NCBI RefSeq assembly: GCF_014192225.1
Contig: NZ_JACHXS010000006.1
Span: 342,003-406,002 of the forward strand
Origin: Pseudoduganella umbonata
GTDB taxonomy: Bacteria; Pseudomonadota; Gammaproteobacteria; Burkholderiales; Burkholderiaceae_D
Direction of reading: 5' to 3'
DNA: 64,000 nucleotides
Shown: one piece after another, positions 9,146-18,974 of the stretch
How the letters are laid out: every line of letters starts with the position of its first letter
How positions within the stretch are numbered: the first letter of the stretch is position 1
Program-made: the position numbers and the translations under genes
The notes under the pieces: model-generated
What the model saw: only the letters and a program-made list of their open reading frames with translations
What the model was told of the DNA's origin: nothing
Databases searched by the model: none

Positions 9146-12145
9146 ATGAAGTCCACGAAGCACATGGGGCATCGCGCGCTGCCGGCCGTGCGGTTGACGA
9201 GCGTGGCGCTGGCGATCGCCACGCTGGCGGCACAGGCAGCCGCGCAGGAAGCGCCGGCGCAGCAGGGCGCACCGGCGGCACAGGATCCGAACGTCGTCGT
9301 CGTGACGGGGTTCCGGGCCAGCCTGAACAGCGCGCTGAACACGAAGAAGAATTCCGACGGCATCGTCGACGTGATCAAGGCCGAGGACATCGCCAAGTTT
9401 CCGGATGCGAACCTGGCCGAGTCGCTGCAGCGCGTGCCCGGCGTGGCGCTGGCGCGCGGCGACGGCGGCGAAGGCAAGCAGATCACGGTGCGCGGGCTGA
9501 ATGCCGGCTTTACGCGGGTGCGCATCAACGGCATCGAGGGTGTGGCGGCGACCGGCGCATCGGACATCAACGGCAGCACGAACCGCGGCCGCGGCTTCGA
9601 TTTTTCCGTGTTCGCCTCCGAACTGTTCAACAGCCTGGAAGTGCGCAAGACCTCCGAAGCCAGCGTGGAAGAAGGCTCGCTCGGCGCCACCGTCGACCTG
9701 CGCACCGGGCGCCCGTTCGACTTCAAGGGCCGTACCGTCAGCATCGGCGTCCAGCAGAACTACAACGACCTGTCGCGCAAGACGCAGCCGCGCGTGACGG
9801 CACTGTACTCCGACCGGTGGGAAACCGGCTACGGCCGTTTCGGCGCACTGGTCTCCGGCGCGTGGTCGAAGAAGCGCGCGCAGGAAGAGGGCTACGAAGC
9901 GGTGGAGCTGCTCAGCGCCAGCGCCGACGGCGGCTTCTGCTCGCCGCTCGGCGTGTCGCCGCAGTCTCCCGCCAACGACCCGGTGCGCGGTGTCACGGCC
10001 ACGTCCTGCGGCTTCGGCACCAGCCGGCTGGCCAGCGCCGCGGCCTACAACGACGTGATGGGCCGCACCGACGACTACGGCGGCACGGTCGCCAGCCCTG
10101 CCGCCGGCTCCGGCGCCTACCATCCGCGCATTCCACGCTACCGCCGCTCGATGACGGACTACGAGCGCACCGGCATCACCGGCGCGCTGCAGTGGCGCCC
10201 CTCGGCGAACACGGACGTCAACCTCGATCTCATGTACGGCAAGTTCGAGAACCGCCGCTACGACAACTACATCTCGGCGATCTCGTTCGGCCGCACGCTG
10301 GCGGCCGCCAACGGCAAGCCGCAAACGTCGATCGTGGATGCCCACTTCGACCAGAACGGCAGCTGGGACTACGGCAGGTTCAACGACGTCGACATCCGCA
10401 CCGAGGGGCTGCTGGACGTGTACAAGACGACATTCAAGCAGCACGTGCTGTCCGGCGGCCACCGTTTCTCGGACCACCTGAAGGTCAACTTCCTGCACGG
10501 CGTGTCCGACTCCGAGCTGGACGAGCCGCTGCGCGCAACCGTGCAGTTCGACGCGCCGAACGTGGACGGTTTCGAGTTCGACTTCCGCGAGAACCGCAAC
10601 GTGCCGAGGCTGAACTTCGGCATCGACGTATCGGATCCGGACAGCTTCACCTTCGGCCCGCAGGAAACCAACGGCACGCTGCACGGCCAGTTCGTCGGCC
10701 GCTACCTGAATACCCGCAACCGGCTCAAGACCACGGAGCTGAACGGCGCGTGGGAAGTGAACGACAACCTCACGCTGAAGGCCGGTTTCTCGGCGCGCAA
10801 GAACACGTGGAGCAACTACGAAGTCGGCTCGGGCGGCTCCGGCCTGCCGCTGCCGGCCGGTACCACGCTGGCCGACGTGACGCAGCAGGTCAGCGGCTTC
10901 GGCCGCGGGCTGGGCGGGGGCGGCGTGCCGTCTTCCTGGGCGGCCGTCGATCTCGACAAGTTCCGCGCCGTGTGGGACATCGAATGCCACTGCGCCGCCG
11001 TACCGGGCTCGGAATACAACTTCATCAACCAGGCCAACCGGGGCGTGGAGGAAAAGATCAACGCGCTGTTCGCGATGGTCGACTTCAACTACGACTGGGG
11101 CGGCATCGGCTGGCGCGGCAACGTGGGCGTGCGCGGCGCGGACACGAAGGCCACGTCGATGGCGCTGATCAATGTGAACGGCCAGTTGCAGCCGAACGTG
11201 GGCGTGAAGAAGTACCGCGACTGGCTGCCCGCGCTGAACGTGACGGCGATGCTGCCGAGCGACGTGTTCCTGCGCTTCTCGGCCGGCAAGACGCTGTCGC
11301 GCCCCGAGTACATGGACCTGGCGCCCTCGGTCACGCTGTCATCGCAATCGCAGACCGTCTCGATCGGCAATCCGGAGCTCGATCCGATCCGCGCGCGCAC
11401 CTATGACCTGCAGGCCGAGTGGTACTACGCCAAGAACGCGATGGTGTCGCTGGGCGTGTTCCGCAAGGAGATCGGCTCGTTCATCCAGGGCGTTTCCGAG
11501 CGCGCCGTGTACTCGTCGCTGGGCCTGCCGAACGAACTGCTGCTGGGCGGCGGCTGCTCGATCACCGGTGGCACCCCGGCCTGCGCCACGCTGCCCGATA
11601 CCACGGTGGTCGTCAACCGCAAGGTCAACACGGCCGGCGGCCCGCTGAACGGCGCCGAGTTCAACCTGCAGACGCCGTTCACCTTCCTGCCCGGCGTGTG
11701 GCAGAACTTCGGCCTGCTGGCCAACTACACGTACGTGAAGTCGAAGATCCGCTATATCACGCGGGTCGACAATCCGCGCACGGCGGCCAACGAGGAGCTG
11801 TCGCAGACCGCCAACTTCACCGGCCTGTCGCCGCGCGCGCACAACCTGACGCTGTACTACGAGGACGCGAAGTTCAGCGCGCGGGTATCGAAGGCGCACC
11901 GCTCGGCCTACCTGTACGCCGTGCTGGGCGACGTGCAGGGCCACGACTTCACCACGGTCGACGCTTCCACCAACTACGACGCCAGCATTTCCTACCAGTT
12001 GACGCCGAACCTGCGCATCTCGCTCGAAGGCCAGAACCTGACCGACGAGCCGCTGCGCTACGGCCGCGACACGCAGCGCAACGACACGCTGCTGTATGTG
12101 CACTCCGGCCGCACGGCCGTGCTGGGCCTCAGCTACAAGTTCTGA
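9146..12145 (+). CDS. TonB-dependent receptor 1 (tandem pair)
   Basis: A 999-residue outer-membrane receptor for energised uptake of a carbohydrate ligand. The ATG at 9146 is chosen for its GAGGAGA site and the signal peptide ending AAQAAAQ; an in-frame ATG at 9047 has neither. A TonB-box-like VVVVTGFRASL precedes the plug domain (ESLQRVPGVALARGDGG, ITVRGLN, NGIEGVAATG), and the barrel ends in YKF with a terminal aromatic residue. The style is the long Xanthomonas/Caulobacter receptor type. The next gene is a close paralogue in the same direction after a strong hairpin. Neighbouring CE8, GH35, SGNH and GH28 genes suggest pectic oligosaccharide import. Confidence 0.9.
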   Translation: MKSTKHMGHRALPAVRLTSVALAIATLAAQAAAQEAPAQQGAPAAQDPNVVVVTGFRASLNSALNTKKNSDGIVDVIKAEDIAKFPDANLAESLQRVPGVALARGDGGEGKQITVRGLNAGFTRVRINGIEGVAATGASDINGSTNRGRGFDFSVFASELFNSLEVRKTSEASVEEGSLGATVDLRTGRPFDFKGRTVSIGVQQNYNDLSRKTQPRVTALYSDRWETGYGRFGALVSGAWSKKRAQEEGYEAVELLSASADGGFCSPLGVSPQSPANDPVRGVTATSCGFGTSRLASAAAYNDVMGRTDDYGGTVASPAAGSGAYHPRIPRYRRSMTDYERTGITGALQWRPSANTDVNLDLMYGKFENRRYDNYISAISFGRTLAAANGKPQTSIVDAHFDQNGSWDYGRFNDVDIRTEGLLDVYKTTFKQHVLSGGHRFSDHLKVNFLHGVSDSELDEPLRATVQFDAPNVDGFEFDFRENRNVPRLNFGIDVSDPDSFTFGPQETNGTLHGQFVGRYLNTRNRLKTTELNGAWEVNDNLTLKAGFSARKNTWSNYEVGSGGSGLPLPAGTTLADVTQQVSGFGRGLGGGGVPSSWAAVDLDKFRAVWDIECHCAAVPGSEYNFINQANRGVEEKINALFAMVDFNYDWGGIGWRGNVGVRGADTKATSMALINVNGQLQPNVGVKKYRDWLPALNVTAMLPSDVFLRFSAGKTLSRPEYMDLAPSVTLSSQSQTVSIGNPELDPIRARTYDLQAEWYYAKNAMVSLGVFRKEIGSFIQGVSERAVYSSLGLPNELLLGGGCSITGGTPACATLPDTTVVVNRKVNTAGGPLNGAEFNLQTPFTFLPGVWQNFGLLANYTYVKSKIRYITRVDNPRTAANEELSQTANFTGLSPRAHNLTLYYEDAKFSARVSKAHRSAYLYAVLGDVQGHDFTTVDASTNYDASISYQLTPNLRISLEGQNLTDEPLRYGRDTQRNDTLLYVHSGRTAVLGLSYKF

Positions 12146-12156
12146 TTCCGCAGTAA

Positions 12157-12184
12157 CACCAAGCCCGCAGCCGCGGGCTTGGTG
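12157..12184 (+). terminator. 12-bp perfect hairpin between the two receptors
   Basis: CACCAAGCCCGC and GCGGGCTTGGTG form a perfect 12-bp stem with a 4-base loop, 11 bases after the first receptor's stop. No T-run follows. It may terminate or attenuate transcription so that the second receptor is expressed at a different level. Confidence 0.6.
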
Positions 12185-12254
12185 CATTCGCAAGTGTCTT
12201 GAATCGGTAATAAACATTCAGGGCGCCCGACATCAACGCAAGAGAGGATGAGAC

Positions 12255-15200
12255 ATGCAAAGACCGCAACCGAAGTTGATAGCGCTTGCAGCACTGGCTG
12301 TGTGTGCGATGGCCGCCCACGCCAATGCCCAACAGGCGACGGGTGAGGCGGGGCAGCTGGATGGGCAACAGGTCGCGCAGGCAGCCGTGCCGGCGGACCC
12401 TCAGCCGGGCGCGCAATCCAGCGGCCAGTCCGGAACGCAGGGCGCAACGGGTTCCACGGCCCAGCCGGCCAGCCAGGGGAGCGGCGCGGAAGCCAACACC
12501 GTCGTCGTGACCGGCTTCCGGGCCAGCCTGAACAGCGCCCTGAACACGAAGAAGAATGCCGACGGCATCATCGACGTCATCAAGGCCGAGGACATCTCGA
12601 AATTCCCCGACGCGAACCTGGCCGAGTCGCTGCAGCGCGTGCCCGGCGTGGCGCTGGAACGCGGCGACGGCGGCGAGGGCAAGCAGATCACCGTGCGCGG
12701 CCTCAATTCCGGTTTTACGCGGGTGCGCATCAACGGCATCGAAGGCGTGGCGGCCACCGGCGCATCCGACATCAACGGCAGCACGAACCGCGGCCGGGGC
12801 TTCGACTTCTCCGTGTTCGCATCGGAGCTGTTCAACAGCCTGTCGGTGCGCAAGACCGCCGAGGCGGCCGTCGAGGAGGGGTCGCTGGGCGCCACCGTCG
12901 ACCTGCGTACCGGCCGCCCGTTCGACTTCAAGGGCCGCACGATCAGCTTCGGCCTGCAGGAATCCTACCGCGAGATGGGCAAGAAAACCCAGCCGCGCGT
13001 GACGGGCCTGATCTCCGACCGCTGGGAAACGCCATACGGCCGCTTCGGCGCGCTGGTTTCCGGTGCATGGTCGAAGCGGCGCGCGCAGGAAGAGGGCTAC
13101 GAGGCCGTCAGCATCGTGGCCGCCAATACCGACGGCGGCTTCTGCTCGCCGGCCGGCGTCAGCCCGCAGACACCGCCGAACGACCCGGTGAAAGGCGTCA
13201 ATGCCACTTCCTGCGGCTTCGGCGCCGACCGGCCCACCGATGCCACCGCCTATAACGAGGTGTTCGGCCGCCGCGACGACTACGGCGGCCTGCTGGCCAA
13301 CCCCGCGGCCGGCAATGGCGCCTTCCACCCGCGCATTCCACGTTTCCGCCGCTCGATGACGGACTACGAGCGCCTCGGCCTGACAGGCGCGCTGCAGTGG
13401 AAGCCGAACGCCGACACGGACGTCAACCTGGACCTCATGTACGGCAAGTTCGACAACATCCGCTACGACAACTACATCTCGGCGATCTCGTTCGGCCGCA
13501 CGATGGCGCAGGCCAACGGCAAGCCGCAGACGTCGATCGTGGATGCCGAATTCAACGAAAACGGGCGCTGGATCTACGGCAAGTTCAACGACGTCGATAT
13601 CCGCAGCGAAGGCCTGGTGGACGTTTACCAGACCATCTTCAAGCAGCACGTGTTCACGGTCGGCCACCGCTTCTCCGACACGCTGCGCGCCAACTTCATG
13701 CACGGCGTATCGGACTCCGAGCTGGACGAACCGATGCGCGCCACCGTGCAGTTCGACGCGCCGAACGTGGACGGTTTCTCGTTCGACTTCCGCCAGAACC
13801 GCGACGTGCCAATCCTGAACTTCGGCATCGACGTGGCGAACCCGGACAACTTCACCTTCGGTCCGCAGGACCCCAACGGCACGCTGCGCGGCCAGTTCGT
13901 GGGCCGCTACCTGAACACGACCAACCGGCTGCAGACCACGCAGGCCGACGTGGAATGGGAAGTCAACGACCGCATCACGCTGAAAACCGGGCTGTCGGCA
14001 CGCAAGAACCGCTGGAGCAACCTGGAGCTGGCTTCGGGCGGCAACGGCCTGACACTGCCGGCCGGCACCACGGTGGGCGACTATACCCAGCAGATCACCG
14101 GCTTCGGCAAGAACCTCGGCGGCACCGGCGTGCCGACGTCGTGGGCCACGGTGGACCTCGATAAGTTCCGCTCCGCATGGGACATCGAATGCCATTGCGC
14201 CGCCGTCCCGGGCTCCGAATACAACTACCTGACGCAGTCGAACCGCTGGGTCGAGGAGAAGATCAACGCGGTGTTCGCCAGCGTCGACTTCAACTACGAC
14301 GTGGGTCCGGTGACCTTCCGCGGCAACCTGGGCGTGCGCGGCGCCGAGACGACGCTCAATTCGATGGCGATGATCAACGTGAACGGCCAGCTGCAGCCGA
14401 ACTACGGCTACAAGAAATACCGCGACTGGCTGCCGGCGCTGAACCTGACGGCGATCCTGCCGAACGACGTGTTCCTGCGCTTCTCGGCCGGCAAGGTGAT
14501 GTCGCGCCCCGACTACGTGGGCCTGACGCCATCGGTCTCCGTCAACACCACCGGCCAGTCGGTCTCGATCGGCAATCCTAACCTGGACCCGATCCGCGCC
14601 AACACCTTCGACCTGCAGGGCGAGTGGTACTACGCCAAGAACGCGATGGTCGGGCTGGGTGTGTTCCGCAAGGACATGAAGTCGTTCATCCAGGGCGTGT
14701 CAGAACTGCAGACCTACTCGTCGCTGGGCATCCCGAACGACCTGCTGCAGACGCCGACCGGCTGCTCGATCACCGGCGGCACGCCGGCGTGTCCGACGAC
14801 GCCGGATACGGTCGTGACGGTCAGCCGCCAGGTCAACACCAGCGGCGGCCCGCTGAACGGCGCGGAATTCTCGTGGCAGACGCCGTTCTCGTTCCTGCCG
14901 GGCGCCTGGTCGAACTTCGGCATGATGGCCAACGTGACGCGCGTGAAGTCGAAGATCAAGTACCTGACGCGCCTCGACAATCCGCGCACGCCGGACAACG
15001 AGGAGCTGTTCATGATCACCAACTTCACCGGCCTGTCGCCGCGCGCCAACAACCTCACCGTCTACTACGACGACGAGAAGTTCAGCGCCCGCGTCTCGCG
15101 CGCCAACCGTTCCAGCTACTACCGGGGCATCCGCGGCAACGTCGACGGCCACGACTACCTGGTCGCCGACGGCACCACCACGTACGACATGAGCACGTCG

Positions 15201-15353
15201 TACCAGGTCACGCCGCAGCTGCGCATCTCGTTCGAGGCGCAGAACCTGTCGAACGAACCGACCCGCTACTACAACGACACGCAGCGGCAGGACACGCTGC
15301 TGTTCGTGAAATCGGGGCGCACCTTCGTGCTGGGGGCGAGCTACAAGTTCTGA
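12255..15353 (+). CDS. TonB-dependent receptor 2 (tandem paralogue)
   Basis: A 1032-residue outer-membrane receptor preceded by AGAGGATGAG. The signal peptide ends near ANAQQ, followed by a low-complexity Gln/Gly/Ala/Ser linker of about 60 residues that the first copy lacks. From VVVTGFRASLNSALNTKKN onward it tracks the upstream receptor almost block by block, including ASDINGSTNRGRGFDFSVFA and ECHCAAVPGSEYN, and ends YKF. The pair arose by tandem duplication; the central and loop regions have diverged most. It probably imports a related pectic or galactan oligosaccharide. Confidence 0.9.
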   Translation: MQRPQPKLIALAALAVCAMAAHANAQQATGEAGQLDGQQVAQAAVPADPQPGAQSSGQSGTQGATGSTAQPASQGSGAEANTVVVTGFRASLNSALNTKKNADGIIDVIKAEDISKFPDANLAESLQRVPGVALERGDGGEGKQITVRGLNSGFTRVRINGIEGVAATGASDINGSTNRGRGFDFSVFASELFNSLSVRKTAEAAVEEGSLGATVDLRTGRPFDFKGRTISFGLQESYREMGKKTQPRVTGLISDRWETPYGRFGALVSGAWSKRRAQEEGYEAVSIVAANTDGGFCSPAGVSPQTPPNDPVKGVNATSCGFGADRPTDATAYNEVFGRRDDYGGLLANPAAGNGAFHPRIPRFRRSMTDYERLGLTGALQWKPNADTDVNLDLMYGKFDNIRYDNYISAISFGRTMAQANGKPQTSIVDAEFNENGRWIYGKFNDVDIRSEGLVDVYQTIFKQHVFTVGHRFSDTLRANFMHGVSDSELDEPMRATVQFDAPNVDGFSFDFRQNRDVPILNFGIDVANPDNFTFGPQDPNGTLRGQFVGRYLNTTNRLQTTQADVEWEVNDRITLKTGLSARKNRWSNLELASGGNGLTLPAGTTVGDYTQQITGFGKNLGGTGVPTSWATVDLDKFRSAWDIECHCAAVPGSEYNYLTQSNRWVEEKINAVFASVDFNYDVGPVTFRGNLGVRGAETTLNSMAMINVNGQLQPNYGYKKYRDWLPALNLTAILPNDVFLRFSAGKVMSRPDYVGLTPSVSVNTTGQSVSIGNPNLDPIRANTFDLQGEWYYAKNAMVGLGVFRKDMKSFIQGVSELQTYSSLGIPNDLLQTPTGCSITGGTPACPTTPDTVVTVSRQVNTSGGPLNGAEFSWQTPFSFLPGAWSNFGMMANVTRVKSKIKYLTRLDNPRTPDNEELFMITNFTGLSPRANNLTVYYDDEKFSARVSRANRSSYYRGIRGNVDGHDYLVADGTTTYDMSTSYQVTPQLRISFEAQNLSNEPTRYYNDTQRQDTLLFVKSGRTFVLGASYKF

Positions 15354-15409
15354 CGATGTGAAAGGGCCGGCGGTATCGAGCATGCCTCCGGCTTCAAACC
15401 AAAATCAGG

Positions 15410-15455
15410 GACGGACCCTGTTTTTAAGGAAATTTCCTGAAAAATAGGGTCCGTC
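15410..15455. repeat. GACGGACCCT palindromic repeat, type A copy 1
   Basis: GACGGACCCT at 15410-15419 pairs with AGGGTCCGTC at 15446-15455, with an inner nearly palindromic AAGGAAATTTCCT. A closely related element with longer arms lies at 57218-57281. It sits between convergent genes and could also act as a bidirectional terminator. Confidence 0.75.
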
Positions 15456-15460
15456 TCTAT

Positions 15461-16297
15461 TTATTGTGACCGGGTGATGCCGTCGAGCTTCGCCGCCAGG
15501 CCGGGAACGCCGGCGGCGGCGAGGCCGAAGGTGTCTTCCAGCACCCCGGCGATCTCGCTGCCCGACGCCAGTTCGCGCCGCACGGCCGGCAGGCCGGCCG
15601 GCTGGAACGAGTAGCGCGTGTTGTGCAGCACGTGCCGCCCCTCGTCGACCGTGCGCACGGCGATCAGGTCGCGGGTGAAGTGGGAAACTGGATGCGTCGA
15701 GACGTACCAGTTCGACATCTCGACGTCCACCGGATAGGCGGGGCGCAGGTCGAACACGTACAGGTGCAGCCAGTCGCCATCGGTTTCCGCTTCCAGCCGC
15801 CATTCGCCGCCCGCGGTTCCCAGGCTGGCAAGGCGGTAGCGGCCGTGCGGCGTCTGCTGGACGACACCGTCGACCAGGCGCAGCGGCGCGGTCGGCGTCA
15901 TCTTGCCGAAACCGGTGTCGGAAATGAAGCGCTCGCCGTCGATCTCCACCAGCAGCAGCATGTGGGTGCGCGGCGTGACCGCGTCGGGCGGCGCCGTCAT
16001 GCGCACGCGCGCCAGCAGCGGCGTCGCGTGGAAACCCAGCGCCGCGAGCGCGTGCCGGTACAGCGTGTTGTGCTCGAAGCAGTAGCCGCCGCGGCGCGTG
16101 GTGAATTTTTCCACCAGTGCCGGGATCTCCAGCGGCACGGCCAGCCCGGCCAGCGGATTGAGGTTCTCGAACGGGATGGCCTGGATATGGCCGCGCTGGA
16201 GCTGCGCCAGCGTGTCGAGCGATGGCGCGGCGCCGGGCGCGGCGCTGGGCAGGTTGATGCCTGTTAAGTTGAAATAGGCGGCGATGGAGTCAGGCAC
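15461..16297 (-). CDS. nat: Arylamine N-acetyltransferase
   Basis: A 278-residue cytoplasmic enzyme of the NAT family, which moves acetyl groups from acetyl-CoA to arylamines or hydrazines. The catalytic triad is visible: Cys73 in RRGGYCFE, His112 in RTHMLLLVE and Asp127 in FISDTGFG. IPFENLNPL near residue 41 is also typical. The length matches the family. It lies 37 bases downstream of the GH28 gene on the same strand and may be cotranscribed, but it has no clear link to polysaccharide use. The natural substrate is unknown. Confidence 0.9.
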   Translation of the reverse strand: MPDSIAAYFNLTGINLPSAAPGAAPSLDTLAQLQRGHIQAIPFENLNPLAGLAVPLEIPALVEKFTTRRGGYCFEHNTLYRHALAALGFHATPLLARVRMTAPPDAVTPRTHMLLLVEIDGERFISDTGFGKMTPTAPLRLVDGVVQQTPHGRYRLASLGTAGGEWRLEAETDGDWLHLYVFDLRPAYPVDVEMSNWYVSTHPVSHFTRDLIAVRTVDEGRHVLHNTRYSFQPAGLPAVRRELASGSEIAGVLEDTFGLAAAGVPGLAAKLDGITRSQ

Positions 16298-16334
16298 TGG
16301 ATGCTCCCGGAGACGATAACGGGAGCAGTGTAAT

Positions 16335-17783
16335 TCACGCGCGCACGAACCCCTCGACGTTCTCCGTCGTCACCGGCGTTCCGGCCACTTTCGCCACCGT
16401 CACGCCGCGCATCGACACGTTGCGCACCGGCGCCTCGCGCTCGGCCCTGATCAGGCAGACGAACTTCGCCTCGGCGACGGTGATGTTGGAAACATGCAGG
16501 CCCTCGATCGGCGTCAGCCGCCTTTCGTAGGTGGGCAGCAGGTTCTTCCACTGGTACAGCACGTCCGTTTCCACCGCCAGCACGCCGCCCTTGATGCTGG
16601 TCGCCGTCACGTTTGACACGTGGATGTTCTTCACGAAGCCGCCGCGCCGCTCGTTGGTCTTCACGTACAGGATGTTGTTGATCGTGCTGGCAGCGCCGGA
16701 ACCGTGGTTGTCGAAGTGGCAGTTGTCGACGAAGACGTTCTCGATGCCGCCCGACAGTTCGCTGCCGATCGCGCACAGCTGGTGGCCGTTCTTGATGCGG
16801 CAGTTGCGCATCACGATATTGCGCGCCGGCATGGCCAGGCGCCAGGCATCGCGGTCGCGGCCCGATTTGACGGAGATCGCATCGTCGCCCTGGTCGAACA
16901 CGCAGTCCTCGATCAGCACGTTCTGCGCCATTTCGGGATCGACGCCGTCGTTGTTGTGGCCATGCGCGGCGATCTTCACGCGGCGGATCACCACGTCGTT
17001 CGTCAGGTAGGGATGCATGACCCAGAACGGGCTGTCCTGGATCGTGATGTCTTCCACCAGCACGTGCCTGCAGCGGTTGAACTGCACGAACTGGGGGCGC
17101 AGGTTGGCCGCGCCGACCGTCATGTCGCGCTGCTCCACCGGCAGGGGCGTACTGCCGTCAGCAGACAATTTTGCCGACATGTCGTACAGCTTGACCAGCG
17201 CATCCATGTGCGGCTTCGGGCGCTTGTACCAGATGCTCCATACGTCCAGCTTCGCGCGCAGCGTGCCTTCGCCGGTCAGCGCCACGTTCTCGCACCGGTA
17301 CGCATACACCAGCGGCGAGTAGTTGTAGCACTCGAGTCCCTCCCATGTGGTGTGCACGGCCGGCAGGTAGTCGGCTGGATTCTCCGAGAACAGCAGCGTG
17401 GCGCCTTTTTCAACGTGCAGGTTGACGTTGCTCCTGAGGTGGATCTTCGCGGTGGGCCATACGCCTTGCGGCACCACCACGATGCCGCCGCCGGCCGCAT
17501 GGGCGGCATCGATCGCGCGCGCGATCGCCGCGGACGTGCTGCGCTGGTCGGCCCGGTCGGCGCCGAAATCGGTGATGGCGAAGCGCGGTGCACCGGCGAA
17601 ATCGGGAATGCGGATGGCCGGCATGTCGAACGGCGCGGCGACCCGCACTTCCTCGTGGCGCATGGTACTGCCGCCGAGGCGCAGCGAAGAACAGCCCGGT
17701 CCCGCCAGCAGCGGCATGGCGAAGCCGGCAAGCATGATTCTGCGGCGCCGGAAGTTGATGGAGGACTTGCTGGAGGTCGGCAT
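16335..17783 (-). CDS. GH28 polygalacturonase-like enzyme, exported
   Basis: A 482-residue right-handed beta-helix enzyme. The N-terminus carries Arg residues then a hydrophobic stretch ending near GPGCSS (residue 31), so it is exported, possibly by Tat or as a lipoprotein. ITDFGADRAD starts the pectin-lyase-like fold. The GH28 catalytic aspartates are seen at NNDG (Asp279) and QGDDAISVKSG (Asp300, Asp301), followed by CAIGSELSGG at 338-346, which replaces the GHG motif of endo-enzymes in exo-type relatives. It probably releases galacturonate or a rhamnogalacturonan unit from chain ends. It completes a pectin set with the upstream CE8, GH43 and GH35 genes. The upstream ribosome site is weak, so the start is less certain. 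Confidence 0.87.
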   Translation of the reverse strand: MPTSSKSSINFRRRRIMLAGFAMPLLAGPGCSSLRLGGSTMRHEEVRVAAPFDMPAIRIPDFAGAPRFAITDFGADRADQRSTSAAIARAIDAAHAAGGGIVVVPQGVWPTAKIHLRSNVNLHVEKGATLLFSENPADYLPAVHTTWEGLECYNYSPLVYAYRCENVALTGEGTLRAKLDVWSIWYKRPKPHMDALVKLYDMSAKLSADGSTPLPVEQRDMTVGAANLRPQFVQFNRCRHVLVEDITIQDSPFWVMHPYLTNDVVIRRVKIAAHGHNNDGVDPEMAQNVLIEDCVFDQGDDAISVKSGRDRDAWRLAMPARNIVMRNCRIKNGHQLCAIGSELSGGIENVFVDNCHFDNHGSGAASTINNILYVKTNERRGGFVKNIHVSNVTATSIKGGVLAVETDVLYQWKNLLPTYERRLTPIEGLHVSNITVAEAKFVCLIRAEREAPVRNVSMRGVTVAKVAGTPVTTENVEGFVRA

Positions 17784-17994
17784 GGTGCGATGTTCCCGTG
17801 GATGCGATGGCGCATGGTACGTCGCGCATCCGGCGCCGGGGAGAGGCGGGGTAATCGCTCAGGAGGTTGACCCGCGTGCGCGGGGGGCTGCCCTGCCGGT
17901 GCAAAAAAGGTTTGCTTTTGTGACAATTCAGTACATTTTCATGGACGGCCACATTGCATAATCCGGCCACCCGAATCCTCTGAAAGGCATTGCA

Positions 17995-18381
17995 ATGCGT
18001 ACCATCATCCTGCTGGCCCTGTGCGGCACCCTGGCCGCCTGCGCGGCGCGCTCCACCGTCAAGCTGTCCGACCCGCAAGCCACGAAACTGACAGCGCACA
18101 GCGGCCAGGTCTGCATGCTGCGTTCGCCGCTGCCGGCCAACGTGAAGCACAAGGTCCTCGGCAACATCAACAGTTCGAAACAGACCTACGGCAGCGTCAA
18201 CGAACTGCTGCCGCTGATGGCTGCGGATGCGCGGGCCATCGGCGCCGATACCCTGATCAACCTGAACACGGGCCAGAAGATGGGAATGTGGGCATGGGCG
18301 CGGCCGGTCGGCACGGGCGTTGCCGTGAAGGTGGAAGACCAGGGGTTCAGCTGCGCTTCCGCCGGCGGCGAATTGCGCTGA
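17995..18381 (+). CDS. Small lipoprotein of unknown function
   Basis: A 128-residue protein with a type II signal peptide and lipobox LAAC (Cys16), preceded by GAAAGG. The mature part contains INSSKQTYGSVNELLPLMAA and AIGADTLINLNTGQ. This recalls small bacterial lipoproteins that fold like YbjQ-type heavy-metal-binding domains, but I cannot confirm a family. It stands alone on the plus strand after a 211-base gap from the divergent GH28 gene. It is probably anchored to the inner face of the outer membrane. Confidence 0.7.
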   Translation: MRTIILLALCGTLAACAARSTVKLSDPQATKLTAHSGQVCMLRSPLPANVKHKVLGNINSSKQTYGSVNELLPLMAADARAIGADTLINLNTGQKMGMWAWARPVGTGVAVKVEDQGFSCASAGGELR

Positions 18382-18461
18382 GCGCGGACGGCACGAGTGC
18401 CAGGTGCGGGACACGGTGTGCCGGTTCCGCAGGCCATGTTGTAGAGCAGCGCGAAGATTGT

Positions 18462-18483
18462 GGCGCCGCGCGCCGCTTTTTTT
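18462..18483 (+). terminator. Rho-independent terminator after lipoprotein gene
   Basis: GGCGC and GCGCC pair around a 3-base loop and are followed by GC and seven T residues. It ends the transcript of the 17995 gene. Confidence 0.6.
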
Positions 18484-18538
18484 CCCCGGATATCGCCAAG
18501 ATATTGTCTTGCGGAACTTTCAGCGCTAGCATGGGGTC

Positions 18539-18919
18539 ATGGCCATCTCTGCAACCAGCGCGCTGACTTCCGGCGTCTACACCCCTACCACGACGACGGT
18601 CGTCCGCACCGGCAATCCCGCGCTGGCGGCCAAGGCGGCCAGCCTGTCGTCGACGGCCGGTATCGTCGCCACGCTGGGCGGGTCGTCCGGCGCGCAGGTG
18701 TACTCGCCGGCCGGACTACTGAATACTCTGGCGCAGGCCGGCACCGCGGCGGCGCTGCCGGGCAACACCGATACCGGTAACGGCACCGGTACCGGCAACA
18801 ACGCATCCGACCTCGCCAGCAGCGGCCAATGGGCAGCGATCCTGAAGGCCAATCCTTCCGCCGCAGCCTTCGTCATCGGCGCTTCCTACACCAGCGGCAT
18901 CATCGATACGCTCGCCTGA
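18539..18919 (+). CDS. Hypothetical Ala/Thr/Gly-rich protein (126 aa)
   Basis: A 126-residue product beginning MAISATSALTSGVYTP, rich in Ala, Thr, Ser and Gly, with a repetitive GNTDTGNGTGTGNN linker near residues 75-88 and an ordered-looking C-terminus (SSGQWAAILKANPSAAAFV). There is no signal peptide. The upstream GGGGTC is a modest ribosome site. No family is recognised. Its segment AQVYSPAGLLNTLAQAG looks like a conserved amphipathic block. Position between two transcriptional barriers suggests its own promoter. Confidence 0.55.
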   Translation: MAISATSALTSGVYTPTTTTVVRTGNPALAAKAASLSSTAGIVATLGGSSGAQVYSPAGLLNTLAQAGTAAALPGNTDTGNGTGTGNNASDLASSGQWAAILKANPSAAAFVIGASYTSGIIDTLA

Positions 18920-18974
18920 GCCGCTGCCGGGAGTAACGGCCGTCCCGGATATGTGCCGGACGGCAGATGACGCT

